Source: CAYSPG01 sp964432885 (GTDB lineage: Bacteria; Bacteroidota; Bacteroidia; AKYH767-A; OLB10). From it: 64,000 nucleotides of DNA. Below are positions 44,670 to 53,900 of this stretch, piece by piece. Location of the stretch: the NCBI GenBank assembly GCA_964432885.1, contig CAYSPG010000017.1:1-64000 (forward strand), read 5' to 3'. The translations under genes were made by a program, and so were the position numbers. Each line of letters begins with the position of its first letter. Positions within the stretch are counted from its first letter, which is position 1. The notes under the pieces were generated by a model. It was not told where the DNA came from, ran no database searches, and saw only the letters and a program-made list of their open reading frames with translations.

Positions 44670-44697
44670 AACGTTAAACCAAAAACTATAAACTCAA
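44670..44697 (+). repeat. AACNNNA heptanucleotide array just upstream of asnB
   Basis: Four units AACGTTA, AACCAAA, AACTATA, AACTCAA in phase, ending one base before the asnB ATG (44699). Confidence 0.75.
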
Positions 44698-44698
44698 A

Positions 44699-46552
44699 AT
44701 GTGCGGCATAGCAGGCTTTATTGATTCTTCCCTCTCCATTAGCGATGGAGGAAAGCTGCTTGATACAATGCTGGGAAAAATAGCGCACCGAGGACCTGAT
44801 GCACGTGGAGTTTTTAATGATGGAGCTGTGTGGCTAGGACACAACAGGCTTTCCATTATTGATTTAAGCAATGAAGCTAACCAGCCTTTTCATTTTGAGA
44901 ACTTCATTATCATTTTTAATGGTGAAATTTACAACTACATCGAGATAAAAAAGGAATTACAGCAGTTGGGAATTTCTTTTCGTACACAATCCGATACCGA
45001 AGTAATAGTTGCTTCATATAAAATGTGGGGAGCAGATTGTGTAAAAAAATTTATGGGCATGTGGGCGTTTGTGATTTATGATAAACAGAAGAAAGAAATA
45101 TTTTGCTCACGCGACCGGTTTGGTATCAAGCCATTTTATTACATCATAGATGGAGAAAAATTTTATTTTGCATCTGAATACAAAGCCTTAAAACAATCAC
45201 CTGTTTTTAAAAATGATTTAAACGTTAATCAAATATCAAGAGGCTTGCAGATGGGTTGGGTGTGTTATAATGATGAAACGTATTTTGAAAAAATAAAAAG
45301 CCTTCCAGCAGCTACCAACCTTCAACTGCACACTGTAAACTGTAAACTGCAAACTTTTCGTTACTGGGATATTGAAACGGGAAAATATTCTTCACTTTCA
45401 TTTGAAGAAAAGAAAAATAAATTTTATGAGTTGTTAGCCGAAAGCGTACGCATGCACATGCGTGCCGATGTGCCGGTGGCAAGTTGTTTAAGTGGTGGGT
45501 TGGACAGTTCGTCCATTGTGAGTATGGTACAACATCAAAACAAAAATTTTCCTTACAAAACATTTAGCATTTACTACGAGGGAAAAAACGATGTGGACGA
45601 GCGCCCGTATGTGAAAGAGGTTATAAAAAAATACCCTTCTGTCGAGCCTTTTTATTTTTCTCCAACCGAAAAAGATATTCAGGAACATTTTCATAATGCG
45701 CTTTATCATGCCGATGTTCCGTGCACGGGTTCATCGTTTATGTCGCAATATTTTTTAATGAAACTTATTGCCTCGCAAAAAATAAAAGTGGTGCTTGACG
45801 GGCAGGGTGCCGATGAATACCTTGCCGGCTACATGCATACCTACTACAGGCTCGTTGCGGACTTGTTGCGTAAAATGAAACTGATAAAAGCAATTTCTCT
45901 AACACGTGAAACAACTAAAGTGCAAGGCAAAAAATTTATGCCGCACTTTATCAAAAGTTTGCTTAGCACCTTTAATTCAGAGCAATCGTTATACAGTATT
46001 GAGTATTTTAATTACTTCCCATTTTTGGTTAACGAAGGTTCCTCCCCTTCGGAGAGGTCAGGTGGGGCTACACCATTTAACCTTGAAATAAAGGAAGGAA
46101 GTAAGACCGATAATTTTTTATACCATCTTATTTTCAATTCAAGCCTTCCATCATTGTTGCATTACGAAGACCGTAACAGTATGGCATTCTCAATTGAATC
46201 ACGTGTTCCGTTTTTAGATCACCGGTTGGTAGAATTCTGCTTCTCACTTTTGAATGATGATAAAGCCAACGGAATTTTTACCAAGTGGATAATGCGTCAT
46301 GCACTAAAAGATATTTTACCGCATGATATTGCGTGGCGCAAAGACAAAAAGGGATTTGTAACCCCAGGTGAAAGCAAGTGGTTACGCGGCCCGCTAAAAC
46401 ATCTTACTGAAACAGATTTTTCAAACCTTGATTTTTTAGATAAGCAAAAAACAAAAAACATTTTGGCTGAATACCGAAATGGAAACAACTCAAAAGCAAC
46501 AATTGTATGGCGGCTTGGCACGCTAAACTATTGGGCAAAAAATTTTACTTAG
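44699..46552 (+). CDS. asnB: Asparagine synthase (glutamine-hydrolysing), with two repeat-derived insertions
   Basis: 617 aa. The N-terminal class II glutaminase begins MCGIAGF, so Cys2 is the nucleophile; it has RLSIIDLS, NGEIYNY and SDTEV. The synthase domain has the PPi loop SGGLDSS (265-271), then DGQGADEYLAGY and AFSIESRVPFLDHRLVEF. Besides making asparagine, such enzymes in glycan clusters amidate uronic acids; the adjacent WbpI-like epimerase favours that here. Two in-frame stretches look like captured repeats: LHTVNCKLQT (heptamer array, 45324-45358) and GSSPSERSGGA (REP-like, 46034-46069). The conserved motifs remain intact, so the protein is probably active. Its end overlaps acpH by 8 bp. 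Confidence 0.9.
   Translation: MCGIAGFIDSSLSISDGGKLLDTMLGKIAHRGPDARGVFNDGAVWLGHNRLSIIDLSNEANQPFHFENFIIIFNGEIYNYIEIKKELQQLGISFRTQSDTEVIVASYKMWGADCVKKFMGMWAFVIYDKQKKEIFCSRDRFGIKPFYYIIDGEKFYFASEYKALKQSPVFKNDLNVNQISRGLQMGWVCYNDETYFEKIKSLPAATNLQLHTVNCKLQTFRYWDIETGKYSSLSFEEKKNKFYELLAESVRMHMRADVPVASCLSGGLDSSSIVSMVQHQNKNFPYKTFSIYYEGKNDVDERPYVKEVIKKYPSVEPFYFSPTEKDIQEHFHNALYHADVPCTGSSFMSQYFLMKLIASQKIKVVLDGQGADEYLAGYMHTYYRLVADLLRKMKLIKAISLTRETTKVQGKKFMPHFIKSLLSTFNSEQSLYSIEYFNYFPFLVNEGSSPSERSGGATPFNLEIKEGSKTDNFLYHLIFNSSLPSLLHYEDRNSMAFSIESRVPFLDHRLVEFCFSLLNDDKANGIFTKWIMRHALKDILPHDIAWRKDKKGFVTPGESKWLRGPLKHLTETDFSNLDFLDKQKTKNILAEYRNGNNSKATIVWRLGTLNYWAKNFT
45324..45358 (+). repeat. Heptamer array inside the asnB coding sequence
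   Basis: Five 7-bp units AACTGCA, CACTGTA, AACTGTA, AACTGCA, AACTTTT run in phase through codons for NLQLHTVNCKLQTF. They lie between the conserved LPAAT and RYWDIE of asparagine synthase. Confidence 0.8.
46034..46069 (+). repeat. REP-like element inserted in frame in asnB
   Basis: 36 bp (12 codons) of GC-rich sequence: GAAGGTTCCTCCCCTTCGG followed by AGAGGTCAGGTGGGGCT. GAAGG/CCTTC and CTCC/GGAG pair internally. The AGAGGTCAGGTGGGG half mirrors the reverse complement of the intergenic repeat at 1087-1130 (GAGAGGGGTTGGGGTGAGG). It encodes EGSSPSERSGGA, a hydrophilic stretch. Confidence 0.75.
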
Positions 46553-47141
46553 CATTTTTAATATCTGTAATTTTATTTTCTACCGCTACCTGTAACTCAG
46601 CAAAAAATATATCAAAGCCTTTTTTTATTTCGCTATAGTGCAGTTGTAAATATTCAGCAGCGTTTTGCATACTGTTTGTAAACTTTGCTCTTTTTGACAT
46701 AGCGGTTAAAATTTTATCAAGCCCTCCAACCGTTTGATAATGCATCAGCCAGTTTTCTTTCATCATATAACCAAGTACATACCGGGTGCGCTCAGGCAAA
46801 ATGTTTTCGTACTCTAAAATAATTTTAAATACCCATTGGCTGTAATCGCTTAAGCTTTCATCCGAAAAATTTTTCCAGTTATGTGCTAAAAAGTGGTCGT
46901 AATATACATCCGTAATTACAGGTGTGTATTTATTAAAGTGTGGGCGCAACTGCGCCTTGGTTATTTCCACCACCGGATGTGTATCGGTAAACGAATCAAT
47001 AAAACGGTGCAGCAATATTCCATTTTGCACTTCAACCGGAAATTTTTTCCATGCACTTCCTTTCACGTGGTCGGCAATAAAATTTCCAACCATTAACGGT
47101 TGGTTGTTGCCAGAAAGGTACAAGTGTGCTAAAAAATTCAT
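46545..47141 (-). CDS. acpH: Acyl-carrier-protein phosphodiesterase family protein (AcpH, DUF479)
   Basis: 198-aa HD-like protein; AcpH removes the 4'-phosphopantetheine arm from ACP. The opening MNFLAHLYLSGNNQPLMVGNFIADHVKG, HRFIDSFTDTHPVV and DVYYDHFLAHNW carry the conserved His/Asp residues of the family. In Bacteroidota the biochemical activity is untested, so the name is by family. Its start overlaps the vanZ stop as ATGA (47138-47141), so the two genes are translationally coupled; its 3' end overlaps asnB by 8 bp tail to tail. Confidence 0.87.
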   Translation of the reverse strand: MNFLAHLYLSGNNQPLMVGNFIADHVKGSAWKKFPVEVQNGILLHRFIDSFTDTHPVVEITKAQLRPHFNKYTPVITDVYYDHFLAHNWKNFSDESLSDYSQWVFKIILEYENILPERTRYVLGYMMKENWLMHYQTVGGLDKILTAMSKRAKFTNSMQNAAEYLQLHYSEIKKGFDIFFAELQVAVENKITDIKNAK

Positions 47142-47488
47142 CCTTTAATTTTACCAAACAAAAGTACACCCAAAACAGCACCCATGGAATTTGCTAAAAA
47201 ATCAAACCAGCTTCCGTAGCGGTCGGTAAGCAAATAGGTTTGCATAAGTTCAAGCATGCCGCCATATAAAATACAAAGCGTAAGCGTAAAATAGTTTTGC
47301 TTTAAAATTGGAAACACAATTTGGGATTTAGCAAATGCTTTCTTTATTAAAACCACAAGCACCAAAAAAATAAAACAGTGCACTAACTTGTCAACCGACA
47401 ACAATTCAGTCCATGTGTATTTTGGAATTGCTTTACCGGGAATAACACATAAAATAAAAATAAACAGCGCCCAAAAAATTGCAGGCAA
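47138..47488 (-). CDS. VanZ-family membrane protein
   Basis: About 116 aa with four hydrophobic segments: PAIFWALFIFILCVIPG, KLVHCFIFLVLVVLIKKAF, YFTLTLCILYGGMLELMQTYL and SMGAVLGVLLFGKI. The KLVH and E-Q-...-R-DFLANSMG pattern is typical of VanZ-like proteins; function outside glycopeptide resistance is unknown. The TTG at 47488 is only one option: the frame is open about 11 codons further upstream (to a stop near 47521) without an ATG, and NTAKQFLPAIFWAL looks like a natural VanZ N-terminus. Located after gcvH, the order ruvA-sprA-gcvH-vanZ being common in the phylum. Confidence 0.85.
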   Translation of the reverse strand: MPAIFWALFIFILCVIPGKAIPKYTWTELLSVDKLVHCFIFLVLVVLIKKAFAKSQIVFPILKQNYFTLTLCILYGGMLELMQTYLLTDRYGSWFDFLANSMGAVLGVLLFGKIKG

Positions 47489-47550
47489 AAATTGTTTAGC
47501 AGTATTTAATGAACTTGCCAGTGATTATTAAGTTAACAGAAATAAAATTG

Positions 47551-47931
47551 TTATGCTCCCACCGTAGCTTTGTAACCATCGGCATCCATCAGGTCAGCAA
47601 GTTGGGATGCATTGGTAAGTTTAATTTTTACCATCCAGCCTTCACCATAAGGATCGGAATTTACTGCCTGCGGATTATCCTTTAATGCAGGATTTACTTC
47701 AAGCACTTGCCCGTCAACAGGCATAAACAAATCCGAAACTGTTTTAACGGCTTCAACGGTTCCAAAAATATCTTCTTTGTTCAGCGATTCGCCTTCGGTG
47801 CCAATGTCAACATACACAATGTCGCCAAGTTCGCTTTGCGCAAAATCGGTAACTCCTATGTAAGCAACATCGCCTTCAATGCGAATCCATTCGTGATCTT
47901 TGGTGTACTTTAGGTTAGCAGGAAAATTCAT
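47551..47931 (-). CDS. gcvH: Glycine cleavage system H protein
   Basis: 126-aa lipoyl carrier that shuttles the aminomethyl group between the P, T and L proteins. The lipoyl-lysine is Lys63 in GTVEAVKTVSDL; DHEWIRIEGDVAYIGVTDFAQSELGDIVYVD is represented at 12-42 and PYGEGWMVKI near the C-terminus. The length is normal. gcvP and gcvT are not in the window. It has its own -7 box within the short gap after sprA. Confidence 0.97.
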   Translation of the reverse strand: MNFPANLKYTKDHEWIRIEGDVAYIGVTDFAQSELGDIVYVDIGTEGESLNKEDIFGTVEAVKTVSDLFMPVDGQVLEVNPALKDNPQAVNSDPYGEGWMVKIKLTNASQLADLMDADGYKATVGA

Positions 47932-47955
47932 AAAATAATTTTTTTAAGTGAGGTG

Positions 47956-47963
47956 CAAATTTA
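47956..47963 (-). promoter_or_regulatory. Candidate -7 promoter box for gcvH
   Basis: TAAATTTG on the minus strand followed by CACC, exact TAnnTTTG match, 25 bp before the gcvH ATG and just past the sprA stop. Confidence 0.5.
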
Positions 47964-47967
47964 TTTT

Positions 47968-50900
47968 TTATTGTGAAAGTGTAAAGCGTATTTCTATACC
48001 GGCAAGCGTTGTGGCCGATGGGTAACTGGTTGAAATAACAGGAGTATTAATTGTTTTTTTGAAATACAAGCTAATGTTTAGTCTTTCATTTAATGTATAG
48101 TCAGCTTTGGTGTCAATAGTAATTACCGTTAATCCTGCTGTTGGCTGGTTGGTGTTTTCAACCAGTTTGCGAAGCACAGTTGTGTTTTTGCGGATTGAAA
48201 AATCGAGCGTAATATTTAAATCATTCGATTTGCGGGAAGTAATATTTCGCAATGCCTTAAACGGAAGTTTTACATTGGGAATTCGATAACCGGCACCAAT
48301 GGTTAACTCTTTTCCTTTAACCTCGGTAACCTGTATGCCTGCAAGTGCCAATGAAATATTGCGGTCGCGCTTAAATTCAACACGTGTGGTAATATTTCCT
48401 CCACCACCTGAGGAAACACTTCCGCGCTTGGCAGGCGCACTGTTGTTCTTTTTATTCTTCCATGTAATGTCAACCCCAATTAACGGGCTAAACTGTTCGC
48501 TTAATGTTACACCGGCTATTTGACGGCCCGGAATAAAATTGTTTACCTGATCGCGCACATTGCCACCAGCCACATACGATACATCCGTAGTAAACGCGCT
48601 TACATTATACGTGCTGCGGTAGCCATGATTAAGGGTTATATTTTGAAAAATGTTTTTAAACAATGGCAATTTCGAAAGCCCATCATACCGCACTGTCCAG
48701 TTTGGTTTTGGAATTTTGGGAAACATATCAAGCGATGATGTTGACGCATTTTTTTTGGTGTATGCAGCAAGAAATGAAAGTATAATTACATCTTGTTGCG
48801 TTGCACCATACCCATCATTGTATCCTGCAGAATCAAGTCCGCTTGAAAAAGATTTTTCGGCAGCAAGGCGCTCACTAATAATTCTGCGGTTGGCAGCAAA
48901 TGTTTCAAATATAGATGATGAATAATCTTTACGGTCTTTTATAAATGCAGTGTTCCATGTAAAGTACGACATGCTGAAGTTGCCTCCTTCGGTATGTCCA
49001 AAATCTTTGTACTCACCGGCACCGGTTACATGAAAGTTTTCGCTTATATTTTTGGAGTAATTTCTGCTGGCATTTAAATCAATTACCAATCCTTGCAAAG
49101 GTTCGATGCTGGCGCGGCCAGTAACGTTCTCCTGGTAGGTTCGGGTAAACTGGCTGTTAAATGTAGTATCAATAGTAAGCCATCCGCTACGTGCAGCACG
49201 CTGGCGTATGCCGCCATCCTGATCGCCCATGGTAAATGCAAAGCCGGGTGCGCCACGCGTGCTGCCTCCATCTTTATACCAGTTTTGTCCAAGTATTTCA
49301 CTTTGTTTGGTAAAGCCAGGTAATAACATTCCGTTTGTTTCGCTCCAGTTAACCGAAACATTTTTTAATCCAAAGAAAATTTTTGCAACCGTTTTAAACG
49401 CCTGGCTGTATTCTTTTTCTTTTTTCTTAACAGGCGGCTTGGGCGTTTTAACTTTTGATGTATCGTTAGCTAAACTGTCGGTTGCTGCTTTGGGCTTGGG
49501 TTCGGCTTTGGGTTTTTTCTCTTTGGGTTTAGGCGGTGCAGTAATTTTTTTATAAAACTTAAACTTGTTGTACAGTGTGGTCATGTTTAAGCTGTTATTT
49601 AACTGCTTGGTGTTTGAGTTTTGAATTGTATTTCCTAGTGCAGTGTTCAAATTATAACTTCCTGATTGCTGGTTTGCAATAAGCGGTGATGCATTCCAGT
49701 GGTAGGTGGCGCCATAACGTGCATTTACATTTATCCAGTCGGTAAGCGGTATTTTATTTAACGGTAAGTTATATGATAACGAGCCATCGTGCATGTAATC
49801 AATATTTCGGCCCATGGCCCAAAAGTTTTTGCGCACCGAATCTTTTTTTGCTTCGGTATCAAGCTTGCCTTCGGGCTCATCAATCTTGCCTTGATTGTTT
49901 GCGTTAAACTCAAACTTAATGGACTTTGTAATATCCCAACTTAATCCGTACTGCCTGCCCATGGTAAAATTTTTATCGTACGTAGCAGGTATAATGGCAT
50001 CGGCATTGGTAATGTCACGCAATTGCGTTTCGCCAAGGTGGCGCATAACATCCCAACGGAAATTAAAGGAGGCGGGTATTAAATTAAAATTAAAGTCTTT
50101 TATGGGTTTTAAATATTTTGATTTGCCCTTGAGTTTTGCAAACGGTGTAATGCCTTTGGGGTTGGTATTAAAATTATATCCAATGGCACCGAGGTAATCC
50201 TTTTGCATATCAAATTCGGTGGTAATGTTTCTGCGATACACTTCGGTGTAGCCATACGTAAAGTTTAAATTCTCTACATCATAAATGCGCGACTTGCTTG
50301 CATTTTTTCCTGTTTTGTTTTTCTTTACGTTGGTAAAGTTTAAACTTTTTCTGCGGGTATAATCCTGCGATATTCGTTTACGGGTGCTCTTGCGTCCGGC
50401 ATCGTTTATTGAATTAAGAGAGCGGTCAAATTCTATGTCGGGGTCAAGCGGGTCGTACTGCGGATTGCTAAACACTTCGCCATAACCAAAATAAAGTGGA
50501 ACAGTAATACCTGTGCTTGCAGGTAAAAATTTTCCAAGTTCAAGTGATGTGGCCACATCATAATTGGTAACATCTTCTTTGGTCCGCTCGCTTATTTTAC
50601 TTTCTAAACTTCCAAAGCCATGTGTGCTGTGCCCGCCAGAAAGAGAAACATTACCCAAGTCGGCAAGTTTTACCTGTGCGCGTGCAACGGTTGCCCATCC
50701 TCCTTTTTCGCTAAACTCGCTCATGCGAAATTCGTTAAACCAAACTTCAACACACAAATCATTTGTATTAGGATTGGGTTCAAATGGCTCGGCCGGATTC
50801 CAAACACCAAGCATCATTGTTTTTACTTCGCTTAATGTTGGGTTACCTTTTATATAAATTAAATTGTCTCCATCCTTTTCAGAATATTCCATCGTAAAAC

Positions 50901-53900
50901 TTGTTCCTGCATTATTGCGGTTAAGTTTTGCCTGAGTTAAGCGCTCAAGGTCTATATCAAAATTATTTTTGTCGGGCCACACAGATGTTGCGCTGTTATC
51001 ACCAAACGGAGAAATTTTTAATGGTATGCGGTACTCGTAATAGTTGTCTTTAAAATCGGTTCCTAATCGTATTACTGCATACAAATCTCCATCGGCAGGA
51101 ACCTGATTAGGATTTACATTTTTAAATGCTTCGGCATGTATCACCATTTTTACATGCTTGTAATTACGCATGTCAACCTTTGTCGTTTTATACGCCATAC
51201 GTAAATCGCCTTCTTTTAATTCGCACATGCGTATTGAAAGCGATTGCTCGTTTAGCTGTCGCTGATTGGTTGATGTTACATCCACCTCTCGTTCAAAATC
51301 AGGAGGCAGTACATAGTTTATCGGGTCGCGGTCGCCATTTTCTTCAAGCGAAACAGCGCCAACATCAAATGTTGCCGGAGGAACGCAATTAGCACAAAAC
51401 TGATCGGCCAAATTGTATTCGTATTTCCTCCACTCGCCTCTTAATAATTCCAATCGTGCAAAGCGCAGTACAATAGGCTTATTAAATCCTTTGGCAAACA
51501 TGCGTATAAACTTTACCGATTTTAAATCTTCTATCTGTCCAAATTTTTGGCGGTTAATATCGTTAACCGGAATTTTTATCAAATACCATTTAATGGGTTT
51601 TACCGAGTTATTTCTTATGCCATATCCGTTTGATAAATCCAATACATCAGCCACATAATTTTGTCCAACCTGTAATTGGCCCTGGTCAATTTCTACTTTG
51701 TACTGAAAATAATTTTCGTCCACTTCCATACCGTTGGTACGGCCCTGCCCCACGCCCACGTCTTCGGCATCGGGCACCTGAGTGGCCGATGAAATAAAAT
51801 TACCGCCACCGGCAACAGGCGAGTTACCTTCAACACCGTTAAAATCTTTGTATCGCAATAAAATTCCGGCACCGGCATTATCCAAATCATCGCCACGGAA
51901 ATAATGATAGTTGTCAGATGATGGGTCGTTTTCAAGTTCGGTTTTTGGAGTGCCTGTCAATCCGCTAAGCAAATCCAAAAAGTTTGATTTAAAATGTGTG
52001 CTTTCATCACCGTCATTAAAACCATCAAGCCCCACATCTTGTTGGTCGCGGGTGCCTTGGTCGGTGTCAAAAGCATACAGTGTATTTTGCACTGTTGATG
52101 AGCGACCCCATACATTGGTGCGAATTTGATTTGCATTGGTAGCCGAAACCGGTATTCCGTTTTCATAACTTTCAAATCCATCGCGCAAAATATCTTCTGA
52201 AATATCACCAAGATTAAAATACAGTTCACCTGAATTATTGGGGTCGTCATTTGGCACATCGCCATTAAACGGGTCCATCATCCAAAACTGTATGTACTGC
52301 ACATTGCTTTCTTCAAAATTGTTGGTTTCAAGTTTGCGCATAATGCCGGCCCATCTGTCTTGCGGTTGTAAAAGCTTTCCTGTTGTTGAATCGGTGCCGC
52401 CTGATATGCTTGTTCCTGTTGCATCATAATTATACGGGCCGCGCTCGTCAGGATAGTAAGATAAATTAAGCACCTGCATGCTTGGTATTTGTCCTTGTGC
52501 ATATTCGCGGTTAGGAAATAATTCGCGCTCGCTTATTTCGCGCACGTTGTGGTTGCTAAGTTCATCATCCGAAATTCCGGCAGGTGCACTGTTGCGATAA
52601 AACACAGTAGGATCAATACCATACCATGCAAGCTTGGCGCGATTGTATCCGTAGCCCAATGTGTCGCCACTTGCTGCCACATAATCAAACTCAGGGAAAA
52701 TAGCAGATTGAAAACGGGGAACAGAAGATAAAAACCATGTTGATGGCGTTTTAATATCAATGGTGGATTGTGTTCCTTCAAAATCATCAATGTATGCATT
52801 ACCTTTTTTGCCAATAGCTTTTGAGTGGCCGGGTTTTAAATAGGCAAACTCACCCACCAATGATACTGACGATTTTTCTTTTGTGTCAATAAACGGAAGC
52901 TTGTCAACCAACTTGGTAATAAAACGTGAATCGGTTTTGTACGTACCGTCAATTCCAAAAATGGAGTTTGAAATAGGTTCGTCACCAATGTTTACTTTTT
53001 GTGTGATGGGGCGTTCGTTTAAGTGCAAATAAGTTCCGCCCAATGTAAAGTCTTTGCTGAATTTGTAATCAATGCGCGTGCCTAAAAGTGTTTTTGATTG
53101 TATAGCAAAAAGCGAATTGCTTTCTAACGAAACCTGAATAGGCGTAGCAGAATTTAATACCGATGAATTGATAATTTTTACGCGACCTAAGTTGTAGTCA
53201 ACTGTGTAATCCTGATTTTCGACAAGCGGAGTACCACCGGCAGTAACTTTTACCGAGCCTTGCGGAATGTTAATGGCGTTTAACGAAATTTCGGAACCGG
53301 ATGAGCTTTGGTAAGAGCCTTTAAGTGTAAACTTGTTTTTTCCCTGTGCAAGGGCAATGGTTTTGGTGGAGTCGTACAACTCGTTAAAAATATATTTATC
53401 GGCAGTGGTTTGGTTTACAAACTTGGCTTGCAGATAACGGCCAAAGGGTTCAACACATGGAAAAATAATGCGGCCACTGTTGCTGTTTACAGTAAGCCCT
53501 TCGGTATAATCAAACACACCGTCACCAAATTGTGTGGCATCGCCTTGCGAGTTTAGGTTATCTAAATTTAAAATGCGGATAAGCGATTTGCCTGATATGT
53601 TTGGCTCATTGCTTCCTTCGGGCAGTTGGCGTATGTAATTTCCGGCAGCGTTATCGTAATACAAAACATCAAGCCTGAATTTATCGCGCGAAATTTGAAA
53701 CGAGTTAAGGTTGTAAACGTTTTTCATCATCAGCTTCCATGTATCAAGCGTGGTATTGTAATTGCGGCCGCGCAAAAGTTTTACAATTAAAAGATTGGGA
53801 GCTTCGATACCCGAGGTGGTTAACTCGCCCACACGATACACTTTGTTGCCAACGGTATATTCAAACGCTACGGCAAGAGCCTGGTCGTTTCTTAATTCGG

